Part shown: in pieces, positions 36,797 through 46,033 of the stretch
How positions within the stretch are numbered: the stretch's first letter is position 1
Layout of the letters: every line of letters begins with the position of its first letter
Made by a program: the position numbers and the translations under genes
Notes under the pieces: generated by a model
Seen by the model: only the letters and a program-made list of their open reading frames with translations
Databases searched by the model: none
What the model was told of the DNA's origin: nothing
Source of the DNA: Marinobacterium iners
GTDB lineage: Bacteria; Pseudomonadota; Gammaproteobacteria; Pseudomonadales; Balneatricaceae
Length of the DNA: 64,000 nt
Reading direction: 5' to 3'
Assembly (NCBI RefSeq): GCF_017310015.1
Contig: NZ_CP022297.1
Coordinates: 3,782,001 to 3,846,000, forward strand

Positions 36797-36956
36797 TCTG
36801 TGTTCCCCGCCCGTCTGATATAGACCCTGTATGCCAGAATTATTGCAGCTGAGCAAAAATACTTTTCGATTGCTGTCATTATCATGGAACAGTTCAGGGG
36901 CTACACTTGAACCATCACGTTTATCTCAACATCTGTATTCGACTCGGGAGATCACC

Positions 36957-38072
36957 ATGAAGTCACGCGCAGCCGTTGCCTGGGAAGCGGGCAAGCCCCT
37001 CACCATCGAAGAAGTGGACGTTCAGGGCCCCAAGGCCGGTGAAGTGCTGGTGCGCATCGTCGCCACCGGCGTTTGCCACACCGATGCCTTTACGCTCTCG
37101 GGTGCGGACCCCGAAGGGATCTTCCCGTCGATTCTGGGCCATGAAGGTGCCGGTGTGGTCGAAGAAGTGGGCCCGGGCGTCACCACGCTGAAGCCGGGTG
37201 ATCACGTCATTCCGCTGTATACCGCCGAGTGCGGCAAGTGCAAGTTCTGCCTCTCCGGCAAGACCAACCTGTGTCAGGCAGTACGCGCCACTCAGGGCCA
37301 GGGCCTGATGCCGGATGGCACCAGCCGTTTCTCCATCGGCGGCAAAACGCTGTTCCATTACATGGGTACATCCACCTTTTCCGAGTACACCGTGGTACCG
37401 GAGATTTCATTGGCGAAAATCCATGTCGATGCGCCACTGGAGAAAGTCTGTCTGCTGGGTTGCGGCATTACTACCGGTATTGGTGCAGTGCTGAACACAG
37501 CGAAGGTTGAACCGGGCTCCACCGTCGCGATCTTTGGTTTGGGCGGCATCGGTTTGTCCTGCATCCAGGGCGCCCGCATGGCCAATGCGGCGCGCATCAT
37601 CGCCATCGACGTTAACGAAGACAAGTTCGAGATGGCACGCCAGTTCGGTGCCACCGACTGCGTCAACCCGAAAGACTTCTCCGATCCGATCCAGCAGGTG
37701 ATCGTCGACATGACCGACGGCGGCGTGGACTACTCCTTCGAGTGTATCGGTAACGTTCAGGTTATGCGTTCTGCACTGGAGTGCTGCCACAAGGGTTGGG
37801 GTGAATCCATCATCATCGGTGTTGCCGGTGCCGGTGAAGAGATTTCCACCCGTCCGTTCCAGCTGGTGACCGGTCGCGTCTGGAAAGGCTCCGCCTTCGG
37901 TGGCGTCAAGGGCCGCAGCCAGCTGCCGGGCTACGTTGAGGACTACATGAACGGCAAGATCGAGATCGATCCGTTCATCACCCACACCATGGGTCTGGAG
38001 GACATCAACAAGGCGTTTGACCTGATGCACGAAGGCAAGAGCATCCGCTCGGTGATTCTGTTCGATCAGTAA
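36957..38072 (+). CDS. frmA: S-(hydroxymethyl)glutathione dehydrogenase / class III alcohol dehydrogenase
   Basis: A 371-aa zinc-dependent dehydrogenase. GVCHTDAFTLSGADPEG and GHEGAGVVEEVG carry the catalytic zinc site, CGKCKFCLSGKTNLC the structural zinc, and GLGGIGLSCIQGA the NAD motif. It oxidises the formaldehyde-glutathione adduct to S-formylglutathione, and also reduces S-nitrosoglutathione in this family. Start at 36957 follows GGGAG. The S-formylglutathione hydrolase gene follows after 14 bp, completing the pathway to formate. Confidence 0.95.
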   Translation: MKSRAAVAWEAGKPLTIEEVDVQGPKAGEVLVRIVATGVCHTDAFTLSGADPEGIFPSILGHEGAGVVEEVGPGVTTLKPGDHVIPLYTAECGKCKFCLSGKTNLCQAVRATQGQGLMPDGTSRFSIGGKTLFHYMGTSTFSEYTVVPEISLAKIHVDAPLEKVCLLGCGITTGIGAVLNTAKVEPGSTVAIFGLGGIGLSCIQGARMANAARIIAIDVNEDKFEMARQFGATDCVNPKDFSDPIQQVIVDMTDGGVDYSFECIGNVQVMRSALECCHKGWGESIIIGVAGAGEEISTRPFQLVTGRVWKGSAFGGVKGRSQLPGYVEDYMNGKIEIDPFITHTMGLEDINKAFDLMHEGKSIRSVILFDQ

Positions 38073-38086
38073 TCAAGGAGGGTCCC

Positions 38087-38938
38087 ATGACTCAAGCAGC
38101 CCCCGAGCTGGTCGCCAGCAACAAATGCTTTGACGGTTGGCTCAAGCGCTACAAACACAGTTCGACGACGACCGGCACGGAGATGGTGTTTGCCATCTAC
38201 CTGCCACCGCAGGCACAAACGCAGCCGGTACCGGTACTGTACTGGCTGTCGGGCCTGACCTGTACGGATGAGAACTTCATGCAGAAAGCCGGTGCCCAAC
38301 GCGTTGCCGCCGAACTGGGCGTCGCCATTGTTGCGCCGGATACCAGTCCGCGTGACACCGACCTGCCCGGCGAGCATGACAGCTACGATTTCGGCTCCGG
38401 TGCCGGTTTTTATGTGAATGCGACCGAGACGCCCTGGTCTGCTCACTATCGCATGTACGATTATGTGACCGACGAGCTGCCGGCACTGATCGAACAGCAT
38501 TTTCCGGTAACCCCAAAACGCGCCATCAGTGGCCACTCCATGGGCGGTCACGGTGCGCTGATCTGTGCTTTGAAGAATCCGGGCCGATATGTATCGGTAT
38601 CGGCTTTCGCGCCGATCAGTAATCCGATCAACTGCCCGTGGGGCGAAAAGGCGTTTTCAGGCTATCTGGGCACTGATCGCGAGGCATGGAAAGCCTGGGA
38701 CAGCTGTGAACTGATCGCAACCGCGAAAGAACGGCTGCTGATTCTGGTGGATCAGGGCGAGGCGGATGATTTCATGCAGGAACAGCTCAAGCCGGAAGCG
38801 CTGAAAGCAGCCTGTGCGTCGGCGGGACATCAGCTGGAGCTGCGCATGCGCCCCGGTTATGACCACAGCTACTTCTTCATCGCCAGCTTTATCGAAGACC
38901 ACCTGCGCCATCATGCCCGGGCGTTGAAACAGACCTGA
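38087..38938 (+). CDS. fghA: S-formylglutathione hydrolase
   Basis: A 283-aa esterase-D-type alpha/beta hydrolase with nucleophile motif GHSMGGHGAL, the N-terminal segment LSGLTCTDENFMQKAGAQ and the C-terminal histidine motif YDHSYFFI. It releases formate and glutathione from S-formylglutathione in the cytoplasm. It shares an operon with frmA, and an AAGGAGG site precedes its start. Confidence 0.95.
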   Translation: MTQAAPELVASNKCFDGWLKRYKHSSTTTGTEMVFAIYLPPQAQTQPVPVLYWLSGLTCTDENFMQKAGAQRVAAELGVAIVAPDTSPRDTDLPGEHDSYDFGSGAGFYVNATETPWSAHYRMYDYVTDELPALIEQHFPVTPKRAISGHSMGGHGALICALKNPGRYVSVSAFAPISNPINCPWGEKAFSGYLGTDREAWKAWDSCELIATAKERLLILVDQGEADDFMQEQLKPEALKAACASAGHQLELRMRPGYDHSYFFIASFIEDHLRHHARALKQT

Positions 38939-38948
38939 GGATCGGCAT

Positions 38949-38986
38949 AAAAAAACGCCGACTGCACAGGCATGTCGGCGTTTTTT
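38949..38986. terminator. Bidirectional terminator between fghA and the peroxiredoxin gene
   Basis: AAAAAAACGCCGAC / GTCGGCGTTTTTT with a 10-nt loop, between convergent genes. Both strands have a T-run after the stem. Confidence 0.92.
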
Positions 38987-38999
38987 ACTACTTTGACGC

Positions 39000-39476
39000 T
39001 TAGAGCGCGGCCAGAACGGTCTCGGCGCTGCTCTTGTCGATGCCTTTTTCGTCGATGTTCAGCAGCTCGATCTTGCCGTCGTTGACGATCATGGCGTAGC
39101 GCTGGCTGCGCTTGCCGAACTGGATGCCGGACAGGTCCTGATCCAGGCCCATGGCAGAGGCAAATTCACCGATGCCGTCGGCCAGCATGATAATTTCGTC
39201 GACGTTCTGATCCTTGCCCCAGGCGTCCATTACGAACACGTCGTTGACCGCGGTGCAGATGATGCTGTCCACGCCCTTGGCCTTGATCTCGTCAGCCTTG
39301 ACCACGAAGCCCGGCAGGTGGGTCATGGAGCAACCCGGAGTAAAGGCGCCCGGTACCGCAAACAGTACCACTTTCTTGCCGGCGAAGAGGTCAGCGGTCT
39401 GAACCGCTTCCGGCCCTTCCTTGCCCATCACGCGCAGTTCTACATTGGGAATAGTGTCACCGATCTGGATGCTCAT
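39000..39476 (-). CDS. Peroxiredoxin, Prx5-type
   Basis: A 158-aa thiol peroxidase of the Prx5/AhpE-like group with the peroxidatic motif PGAFTPGCS and a FGKRSQRYAMIV stretch. It reduces hydrogen peroxide or alkyl peroxides, probably with glutathione/glutaredoxin. GGAGAG lies before the ATG at 39476. It is convergent with the frmA-fghA operon and shares its terminator. Confidence 0.9.
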   Translation of the reverse strand: MSIQIGDTIPNVELRVMGKEGPEAVQTADLFAGKKVVLFAVPGAFTPGCSMTHLPGFVVKADEIKAKGVDSIICTAVNDVFVMDAWGKDQNVDEIIMLADGIGEFASAMGLDQDLSGIQFGKRSQRYAMIVNDGKIELLNIDEKGIDKSSAETVLAAL

Positions 39477-39530
39477 ATGGTCTCTCCACAGCGTTATTGT
39501 TGACTGATTTACTCGGGATTGTAGCAGATC

Positions 39531-39884
39531 CTATTCATCAAGATAGTCAATCCAGCCACGCAGCAGACCGATAAAATCCTCCAGCCCCGACTCGCAGGCT
39601 TCATCGGCCAGACCAAAGCCTCCTTCCAGCTCATCCAGATCGCCTTCAGCCTGGAGCCAGACGCGTGCGCTTTCGCTGTCCAGCTGCAGACTCAACTCTT
39701 GCCCATGCCAATCAAACTGCCCACGACGATCACTCAGCAGGGTTTCGGCTCGCTGCAGGATGCGTTCGGCTTCGCCCCGGTTATCACCCAGCGCCTCGCT
39801 CAGCCAGCGACCAAACAGCGCCTGTTCCATCTCGACGATCGCTTCGGGCTGATCGTAGAGATCTCGTCTGAATTCATATTCCAT
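39531..39884 (-). CDS. yacL: UPF0231 (YacL) family protein
   Basis: A 117-aa acidic protein beginning MEYEFRRDLYDQPEAIVEM, with a conserved middle (FDWHGQELSLQLDSE) and C-terminal GLEDFIGLLRGWIDYLDE, matching E. coli YacL in length and layout. Function is unknown in any species. Separated by 95 bp from the divergent ABC1-family gene. Confidence 0.75.
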   Translation of the reverse strand: MEYEFRRDLYDQPEAIVEMEQALFGRWLSEALGDNRGEAERILQRAETLLSDRRGQFDWHGQELSLQLDSESARVWLQAEGDLDELEGGFGLADEACESGLEDFIGLLRGWIDYLDE

Positions 39885-39979
39885 CGCGTTGTCTCACTCA
39901 TGCATCCACTCGCGCCAGACGCGCGTAAGATGGAAATAGTACACCACCTGAACCGGGACCGGATGTCCCAGGAGATCCC

Positions 39980-41323
39980 ATGACCGACACCCACAGCAAA
40001 CCCCGCCGTGCTGCAGCAGTGCCCAGCAGCCGTTTTTCACGCATGGCCAGCCTGACCGGCCTGGCCGGGCGGGTGGCCGGCAATCTGGTTACCGAAGGCA
40101 GCAAGCAGTGGATGCAGGGCCGACGACCGGCGCTGTCCGAGCTGCTGCTCAGCCGCAAGAACCTGGAGCAGGTCGCCGACAAGCTGGCACGGATGCGCGG
40201 GGCGGCGATGAAGCTTGGCCAACTGATCTCCATGGACTCAGGGGCGCTGTTGCCACCGGAACTGGCAGCGGTACTGGAGCGGCTGCGTGATGATGCGGTG
40301 ATCATGCCCGCGGCTCAGCTGGTCGGCGTACTGGAAAGCAACTGGGGCAGCGACTGGGATCAGCGCTTGGCGCAGTTCAGTTTTGATCCGGTGGCCGCCG
40401 CCTCCATCGGGCAGGTACATAAGGGCCGCACCCATGGCGGACGCGAGCTGGCGATCAAGATTCAGTATCCAGGTGTGCGTCGCAGCATCGACAGCGATAT
40501 CGACAATGTTGTTTCCCTGCTGCGCCTCAGCGGTCTGCTGCCGCGGGAATTGGACATCGACCCGCTGGTGGCTGAAGCCAAGCAGCAGCTGCGGCTGGAG
40601 ACGGATTATCTGCACGAGCAGCAACAGCTGCTGGCCTACGATGCGGCGCTGCTGGGCTTTCGTCATTATGATGCCCTGGCACTGCCCGGCGTCGACACCG
40701 AGTTATCCACAGAACAGATCCTGTGCATGGATTTCATCGAGGGGGTCAGTCTGAAACAGGCAGCCGCTGAACAGCCTGCGCTCAAGGATCATATCCCCGC
40801 CCTGCTGCTGGAGCTGTTCTTCTGCGAGCTGTTTCAACTGCACTGCGTGCAGACCGATCCCAACCCGGCCAACTACCAGTACAACCTGCAGCAGGACCGG
40901 CTGGTATTGCTGGATTTTGGCGCCGTGCGCCGTTTCTCGATCGACTTTGTACTGCAGTATCACCATGCCATCTGTGCCGCCACCGATCGTAACCAGACGG
41001 AACTGGCGCAGGCACTGGAAACGCTGGGCTTTTTCAGTCAGCGTCATGATGCCGCCAACCGCCAGGTTGTGCTGGACATTTTCATGGAAGCCACTGAACC
41101 GCTGCGCACGCCGGGGGCCTATGATTTTGGCAACTCAGATCTGGCCCAGCGGATTCATCAGCGCGGCATGGCGATCAGCAGCGACCCGGACGCCTGGCAT
41201 ACACCACCGGCAGATGTGCTGTTTCTGCACCGCAAGATGGGCGGGCTGTTCATGCTCGCCTCCCAGCTCGGTGCCAACGTCGATGTGCATGTCATCTTCA
41301 ATCGCTATCGGGAGCTTTCATGA
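39980..41323 (+). CDS. ABC1/UbiB-family atypical kinase-like protein
   Basis: A 447-aa protein of the AarF/ABC1/ADCK family. It shows the family's KxGQ motif (MKLGQLIS), the Ala-rich loop AAASIGQVH, ELAIKIQYPGV with the ATP-site Lys, the QTDPNPANY catalytic loop and LLDFGAVR metal motif. Such proteins are linked to ubiquinone synthesis and membrane lipid handling. No C-terminal membrane anchor like UbiB is obvious, so it is probably a paralogue rather than UbiB itself. AGGAG precedes the start and the next gene overlaps by 4 bp. Confidence 0.85.
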   Translation: MTDTHSKPRRAAAVPSSRFSRMASLTGLAGRVAGNLVTEGSKQWMQGRRPALSELLLSRKNLEQVADKLARMRGAAMKLGQLISMDSGALLPPELAAVLERLRDDAVIMPAAQLVGVLESNWGSDWDQRLAQFSFDPVAAASIGQVHKGRTHGGRELAIKIQYPGVRRSIDSDIDNVVSLLRLSGLLPRELDIDPLVAEAKQQLRLETDYLHEQQQLLAYDAALLGFRHYDALALPGVDTELSTEQILCMDFIEGVSLKQAAAEQPALKDHIPALLLELFFCELFQLHCVQTDPNPANYQYNLQQDRLVLLDFGAVRRFSIDFVLQYHHAICAATDRNQTELAQALETLGFFSQRHDAANRQVVLDIFMEATEPLRTPGAYDFGNSDLAQRIHQRGMAISSDPDAWHTPPADVLFLHRKMGGLFMLASQLGANVDVHVIFNRYRELS

Positions 41324-42081
41324 GCCTGTTGAGTTCGTTCGATTCCCCCATCACTGCTGTACTGATCGGTGCCAGCGGCGGCATTGGCCAGGCGGTGCTG
41401 GCACAGCTGCTGGACGAACCTCGGGTCAGCCGGGTATACGCTTTCGCTCGCCGGATTCCCGAGCCACTGAAACAACAGGCGGAACGCAATCCGGATCGGC
41501 TCAGCCTGCACCCCATCGACTTGAGTCAGGAAGGCTCCATCATCGCCTGTGCCGAACAGCTCAAGGACGTAACCCCAAATCTGGTATTGATCACCTCGGG
41601 GCTTTTGCATTCAGAGGAGAGTCTGCCGGAGAAAAGCTGGCGCAACCTGGAGAGTGACTACTTCCAGCAGCAGATGCAGATCAATGCGTTGGCACCGGCC
41701 TTGCTGGCCAAACATCTGATCCCACTGCTGCCGAAGGATCAACGAGCAGTATTTGCGGCGCTGTCGGCACGGGTAGGCAGTATCGGAGACAACCGGCTCG
41801 GTGGCTGGTACAGCTACCGCGCCAGCAAGGCGGCGTTAAATATGCTACTGCGCTGTACCGCTATTGAAGCCAAACGGCGCTGGCCCAAACTGGTGGTGGC
41901 GGGGTTGCATCCAGGCACTGTGGATACACCGCTGTCAGAACCGTTCCAGGCCCGTGTACCGGAAGGAAAATTGTTTACGCCCGAGTTTTCGGCCCGCTCA
42001 CTGCTGCAGGTGATCGATGGCCTGACACCAATGGATTCAGGCAATGTGTATGCTTGGGACGGTCAGTTGATTCAGCCCTGA
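41320..42081 (+). CDS. SDR-family oxidoreductase (C-factor-like)
   Basis: A 253-aa SDR with cofactor motif GASGGIGQAV, Ser in AALSARVGSIGD and YSYRASKAALNM carrying the catalytic Tyr-x3-Lys, and HPGTVDTPLSEPF. It resembles CsgA/C-factor-type reductases common in proteobacteria. The start overlaps the ABC1-family stop, implying a joint role or at least co-translation. Substrate unknown. Confidence 0.83.
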   Translation: MSLLSSFDSPITAVLIGASGGIGQAVLAQLLDEPRVSRVYAFARRIPEPLKQQAERNPDRLSLHPIDLSQEGSIIACAEQLKDVTPNLVLITSGLLHSEESLPEKSWRNLESDYFQQQMQINALAPALLAKHLIPLLPKDQRAVFAALSARVGSIGDNRLGGWYSYRASKAALNMLLRCTAIEAKRRWPKLVVAGLHPGTVDTPLSEPFQARVPEGKLFTPEFSARSLLQVIDGLTPMDSGNVYAWDGQLIQP

Positions 42082-42096
42082 TGGGTAGCGGGGACC

Positions 42097-42501
42097 TCAA
42101 CCTTCGTCTGAAACCGGCTTCCAGCGGATGGTGACATCGCGAACACCCCAGTCGAGCGCGGCCCCAACATCCTCGCCCATGTAAATGTCGATCTTGCGCT
42201 CCCAACGGGGGTGCATCTTATCCAGCACCCGGTAGGTGCCCGGCAGGCCTTCGATCTGTACCTGCATGTTGTAATCCAGGCCTTCTTCCAGCAGATCACG
42301 TGACACGGCAATCGCTTTCATTCCCGGTTTCAAGCGATCACCCCAGGCGGCAATCGCCGGGTTCCCCACCGTTTGCTCAGGTACCGAGTTATAGGCGGAC
42401 GCCCTGACATCAAGTGCATGCTGCTCAGGTGCCGACTCGGCACAGCCCGAGAGCAGCAACCCACCGGCGAAGAGCAGACACTTGTATGAAGAAGATGGCA
42501 T
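42097..42501 (-). CDS. 3D-domain lipoprotein
   Basis: A 134-aa protein with a lipoprotein signal (LLFAGGLLLSGC lipobox) and a 3D domain: YNSVPEQTVGNP, AWGDRLKPGMKAIAVSRDL, LDKMHPRWERKIDIYMG (three Asp of the 3D motif). 3D domains resemble the MltA catalytic region, so a cell-wall role is possible. It is predicted to be anchored in a membrane facing the periplasm. Convergent with the SDR gene. Confidence 0.78.
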   Translation of the reverse strand: MPSSSYKCLLFAGGLLLSGCAESAPEQHALDVRASAYNSVPEQTVGNPAIAAWGDRLKPGMKAIAVSRDLLEEGLDYNMQVQIEGLPGTYRVLDKMHPRWERKIDIYMGEDVGAALDWGVRDVTIRWKPVSDEG

Positions 42502-42584
42502 TTATCACCCTGATCGAATCTTTTACGTGACTTTACCACTAACCGGGGGTATATAGCATCATCTCTGTTATGGAGGATACCCCT

Positions 42585-43247
42585 GTGTATTCACCGCCCG
42601 AACTTGATCTCGACCTGACCCAAAGCCTGTACGATAAGATCGCTGACGCACTGGTTGAGCAGGGCTATATCATTCTGCCCTCTGCCTTGCCTGAATCACT
42701 TGGCCATGCGCTGCGTCAGCACCTGCAGGCAATGGATGACGAGCAGTTTCGTCGCGCCGGTATCGGTCGTGAACAGGATCACCAGCTGCACGGCGAGATC
42801 CGCCGTGATCAGATCCGTTGGCTGAGCCATCAGTCACTGATCGAGGCACAGTATCTGCGGTGGATGAACGATTTGCGTGAAGGGCTGAACCGGCGGCTAT
42901 TCATGGGGCTGTTCGATTATGAGGCTCACTTTGCCCACTATCCTGAAGGCGCGTTCTACAAACGGCACCTGGATGCCTTCCGTGGCCAAACCAACCGCGT
43001 GCTGACAACGGTGTTTTACCTCAACCCTGACTGGCAACCTGAGCTTGGGGGCGAACTGTTGATCTGGCCGACCCACGACAGCGAAGAGGTGGTCGAAAAG
43101 GTGGTGCCCCAGATGGGCACGCTGGTGGTTTTCCTCAGCGAGCGTTTTCCGCATGAAGTACTGCCGGCACGTGCCGATCGCTACAGCATCGCCGGCTGGT
43201 TCCGGGTCAATACCAGCATCAACAACCAGATCGACCCGCCCCACTGA
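42585..43247 (+). CDS. 2-oxoglutarate/Fe(II) oxygenase (prolyl-4-hydroxylase-like)
   Basis: A 220-aa oxygenase with iron ligands His-x-Asp in FYKRHLDAF, the distal His in FPHEVLPARADRYSIAGWF and the 2-oxoglutarate Arg in that same segment. GGAGG at 42572 sits eight bases before a GTG at 42585, so GTG is the better start; an ATG at 42570 overlaps the ribosome site. Substrate unknown; SM-20/P4H-type proteins hydroxylate proteins or small molecules. Convergent with srkA with only 3 bp between stops. Confidence 0.82.
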   Translation: MYSPPELDLDLTQSLYDKIADALVEQGYIILPSALPESLGHALRQHLQAMDDEQFRRAGIGREQDHQLHGEIRRDQIRWLSHQSLIEAQYLRWMNDLREGLNRRLFMGLFDYEAHFAHYPEGAFYKRHLDAFRGQTNRVLTTVFYLNPDWQPELGGELLIWPTHDSEEVVEKVVPQMGTLVVFLSERFPHEVLPARADRYSIAGWFRVNTSINNQIDPPH

Positions 43248-43250
43248 GCC

Positions 43251-44243
43251 CTACAACAGTTTAAGCGGCGGCTGTTGCAATGCGCTCAGCTGTTCGCGCA
43301 ACTGCAGGATATGCTCACCCCAGTAGCGTTCGGTGTTGAACCAGGTGAAGTTGTGCGGAAAAGCCGGGTCTTCCCAGCGCCGGGCAAGCCAGGCACTGTA
43401 ATGCATCATTCTCAGGGTGCGCAGTGCCTCTACCAGATGCAGCTCACGCGGATCAAAATCAGCGAACTCACTGTATCCCGCGATCACCTCAGCCAGCTGC
43501 AGCTGTTGCTGCACGCGGTCATCGCCGGTCAGCAGCATCCACAGGTCCTGAATCGCCGGGGCCATGCGCGCATCATCAAAATCGACAAAGTTGGGCGTAT
43601 CATCACGCCAGAGAATGTTGCCGCCATGACAGTCGCCATGCGCGCGAATCAGCTTCACCTCACCGGCGGCGGCAAAGCAGGCATCGATCCCGTCGAGCAG
43701 ATCGGCGCAGAGACTGGTGTACGCCTCACGCAGTGAAGACGGAATAAAGCCTTCACTGATCAATGCCACACTGTCACGACCGTAGGTCTGGATATCCAGC
43801 GCCGGGCGGTGCACGAAGGGGCGCACAGCTCCGACCAGGTGGATTCGCCCCAGAGTCTGCCCCAACTGATACAAATGGTCGGGGTCATCCAGCTCCGGTG
43901 CGCGCCCACCTCGGCGCTTGAACAGGGAAAACCGATAATCCTTGAAATGGAACAGGCTTTCACCGGCACTGTTGGTCAAGGGTGCTACCACCGGCAACTC
44001 CTGCTCAACCAACTCAAAACAGAACTGATGTTCTTCCAGGATCTGTTCATCACTCCAGCGCAAGGGGCGGTAAAACTTGGCGATCAGTGGTTCACTTTCC
44101 TCTATACCCACTTGATAGACGCGGTTCTCGTAGCTGTTCAGTGCCAGAATACGGCCATCACTGAGGTAGCCCATCGACTCCACCGCATCAATCACAGTAT
44201 CGGGCGTCAACTGGTAGAACGGTTGGAGATTTTCTTGCTGCAT
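43251..44243 (-). CDS. srkA: SrkA, stress-response Ser/Thr kinase (YihE/RdoA)
   Basis: A 330-aa aminoglycoside-phosphotransferase-fold kinase. Motifs are LIAKFYRP (ATP Lys), the catalytic loop RAHGDCHGGNILW and the metal site FVDFDDARMAP, then the YihE-specific tail WLARRWEDPAFPHNFTWF (seen in part). The family counters programmed death and envelope stress in E. coli. A single gene with its own promoter region. Confidence 0.92.
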   Translation of the reverse strand: MQQENLQPFYQLTPDTVIDAVESMGYLSDGRILALNSYENRVYQVGIEESEPLIAKFYRPLRWSDEQILEEHQFCFELVEQELPVVAPLTNSAGESLFHFKDYRFSLFKRRGGRAPELDDPDHLYQLGQTLGRIHLVGAVRPFVHRPALDIQTYGRDSVALISEGFIPSSLREAYTSLCADLLDGIDACFAAAGEVKLIRAHGDCHGGNILWRDDTPNFVDFDDARMAPAIQDLWMLLTGDDRVQQQLQLAEVIAGYSEFADFDPRELHLVEALRTLRMMHYSAWLARRWEDPAFPHNFTWFNTERYWGEHILQLREQLSALQQPPLKLL

Positions 44244-44489
44244 GAGTCACCCCGAGTCAGATAGAACGGCATTCCAGTATCATCATTTGCCACTTAGGAA
44301 TCGCTAGGATGACTTGGTATGCAAAGATAAACCACCTTGATTTATTGTGAACCTGCTCTTTTACCAGGAAAGATCAGGTTCTGTAATTGCAGGAAATGCC
44401 ATATGTCACATCAGTCCAACGGCACTGAAGGTATAACCGAATGGGAAGGTGTACAATAATGGACCTCAACTTAAAACAGGGAGATAGTT

Positions 44490-44963
44490 ATGAAAGCAGC
44501 ATCCATTCTGCTGTTGGCAGCGGGAATTGGCACCATGAGCAACGTTACCGGCGTTCAGGCGTCTTCTCTTGTTGAGGCCTCCGACCCGGAGAAGATCGTT
44601 CAACTGGCCCGAGGCTTCGGTTCCGCCACTTTGGGAACAGATGACTATGGTGACCCGCTTATTACGGGCCGGATTGACAGTAACAAATATGGTATCTATT
44701 TCTACAATTGCGAAGACAACAAAGACTGTGAAAACATCGTATTTTCCGCTGCCTGGGCTGACCAGCCTGTATCCTTGCAGAGAATCAATGAGTGGAACGA
44801 GACACAGCTTTTTGGCACGGCTTACCTGGACGAAGACGGCGACCCGAACATCGACATGCCCGTTAATTTGAAATATGGCGTCAGCAGCAGCAACTTCGAT
44901 GACACTATCGACTGGTGGATGCTGACCATGAAGGAATTCGAAAAGTACATCCAGGACAACTGA
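44490..44963 (+). CDS. YbjN-domain periplasmic protein
   Basis: A 157-aa protein with a signal peptide (MKAASILLLAAGIGTMSNVTGVQA) and a YbjN-like domain (PLITGRIDSNKYGIYFYNCEDNKDC in part, two Cys that may pair, and INEWNETQLFGTAYLDEDG). YbjN relatives are type III chaperone-like folds with unknown bacterial role. AGGGAGA precedes the ATG. Monocistronic. Confidence 0.75.
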   Translation: MKAASILLLAAGIGTMSNVTGVQASSLVEASDPEKIVQLARGFGSATLGTDDYGDPLITGRIDSNKYGIYFYNCEDNKDCENIVFSAAWADQPVSLQRINEWNETQLFGTAYLDEDGDPNIDMPVNLKYGVSSSNFDDTIDWWMLTMKEFEKYIQDN

Positions 44964-44973
44964 CCCACTATAG

Positions 44974-45009
44974 CTGACGCTGACTCATCTAGGAATGAGT
45001 CAGCGTCAG
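44974..45009. terminator. Long hairpin between convergent genes
   Basis: CTGACGCTGACTCAT / ATGAGTCAGCGTCAG, a 15-bp perfect stem with a 6-nt loop. It overlaps the stop codon of the minus-strand LysR gene. No U-run on either side, so it may block readthrough by structure only. Confidence 0.6.
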
Positions 45010-45905
45010 GCTTCGGATACAGGTGTCAGGTCCTGCTGCATCTCCTGCAGAATCCAGTCACGAAACGCCTGCATGCCATAGGTGAGCTGGCGCTTCTCCT
45101 GATAGACCAGATAGAACGCCCTCGGCTTGTCCAGCGTGATATCAAACGGCACCACCAGCTGTCCCGCTTCCAGTTCGCGCTGCACCAGCGCCCGGTCAGC
45201 CAGTGATACACCTATCCCTTCAATGGCCGCCGACACGGCCAGTGCGGTACTGGAGAAAGACATGGTTCGGGTTGATGTGTTGGCTCTGACGCCCAGCTGC
45301 TGCAGAATCTGCTGCCATTCCTGCCTCCGTCCACTGACGTGAATAAGCGTTCGCTTGAGCAGATCTTCAGGACTGTTCAGCCCCTCTGCCAACTTGGGGC
45401 TGCACACCGGCGTCGAGACCAGATAGCGCAGAAAATGGATATCCACCCCCCGCCAGTTGCCTTCGCCGTAATACACCGCCATATCGGTATCGGAGTGTTC
45501 GAAATCGATAAAGCCAGTGGTGGAACTGAAGCGCAGCTCCACGTCCGGGTACTGCTCCTGAAACCGGGTAATGCGCGGCACCAGCCAGCGGGTCAAAAAC
45601 GCAGGCGCTACGCTGATGTTGACCGCACTCAGGTTCGGTGATGTCATCAAACGCCGCGTTGCACTTTCAATTTCATCCAGCGCCAGCTGTACGGAAGGAA
45701 GGTAGCGCTCGCCGGCCGCGGTCAGACTGACCTTGCGTTTCTCGCGCCGAAACAGCTTCAAGCCCAAAAATTCTTCAAGCAACTTGATCTGATGACTGAT
45801 CGCAGACGGGGTCACGAACAGTTCCTCTGCAGCTTCGTTGAAGCTCAGGTTTCGCGCGGCAGACTCGAAACTGCGCAGGGCGTTGAGCGGTGGCAGACGG
45901 CGGAT
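45006..45905 (-). CDS. GcvA-like LysR regulator with an apparent ATC start
   Basis: A 299-aa GcvA/AmpR-type LysR regulator. The conserved N-terminus reads RRLPPLNALRSFESAARNLSF and then VTPSAISHQIKLLEEFLGLKLFRR, directly after an ATC codon at 45905 that has AGAGGAG eight bases before it. An in-frame TGA lies upstream and no ATG, GTG or TTG stands between, so a rare AUC start, or a mutated start, is the simplest reading. The first usual start codon, GTG at 45815, would delete half of the HTH. C-terminal effector domain intact. Target unknown; a small basic protein gene diverges from it. Confidence 0.78.
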   Translation of the reverse strand: MRRLPPLNALRSFESAARNLSFNEAAEELFVTPSAISHQIKLLEEFLGLKLFRREKRKVSLTAAGERYLPSVQLALDEIESATRRLMTSPNLSAVNISVAPAFLTRWLVPRITRFQEQYPDVELRFSSTTGFIDFEHSDTDMAVYYGEGNWRGVDIHFLRYLVSTPVCSPKLAEGLNSPEDLLKRTLIHVSGRRQEWQQILQQLGVRANTSTRTMSFSSTALAVSAAIEGIGVSLADRALVQRELEAGQLVVPFDITLDKPRAFYLVYQEKRQLTYGMQAFRDWILQEMQQDLTPVSEA

Positions 45906-46033
45906 GGTGGCGCTCCTCTTATAGTTTAGTTTTTTTCAACTATAGCCTGAAAAACAATCTTTTGTGGCAATGCAGCATAGACCTTAGTATAACGCCTGAA
46001 AATTAACCCCCATTTGAGGAGCTCTACTCGAAA

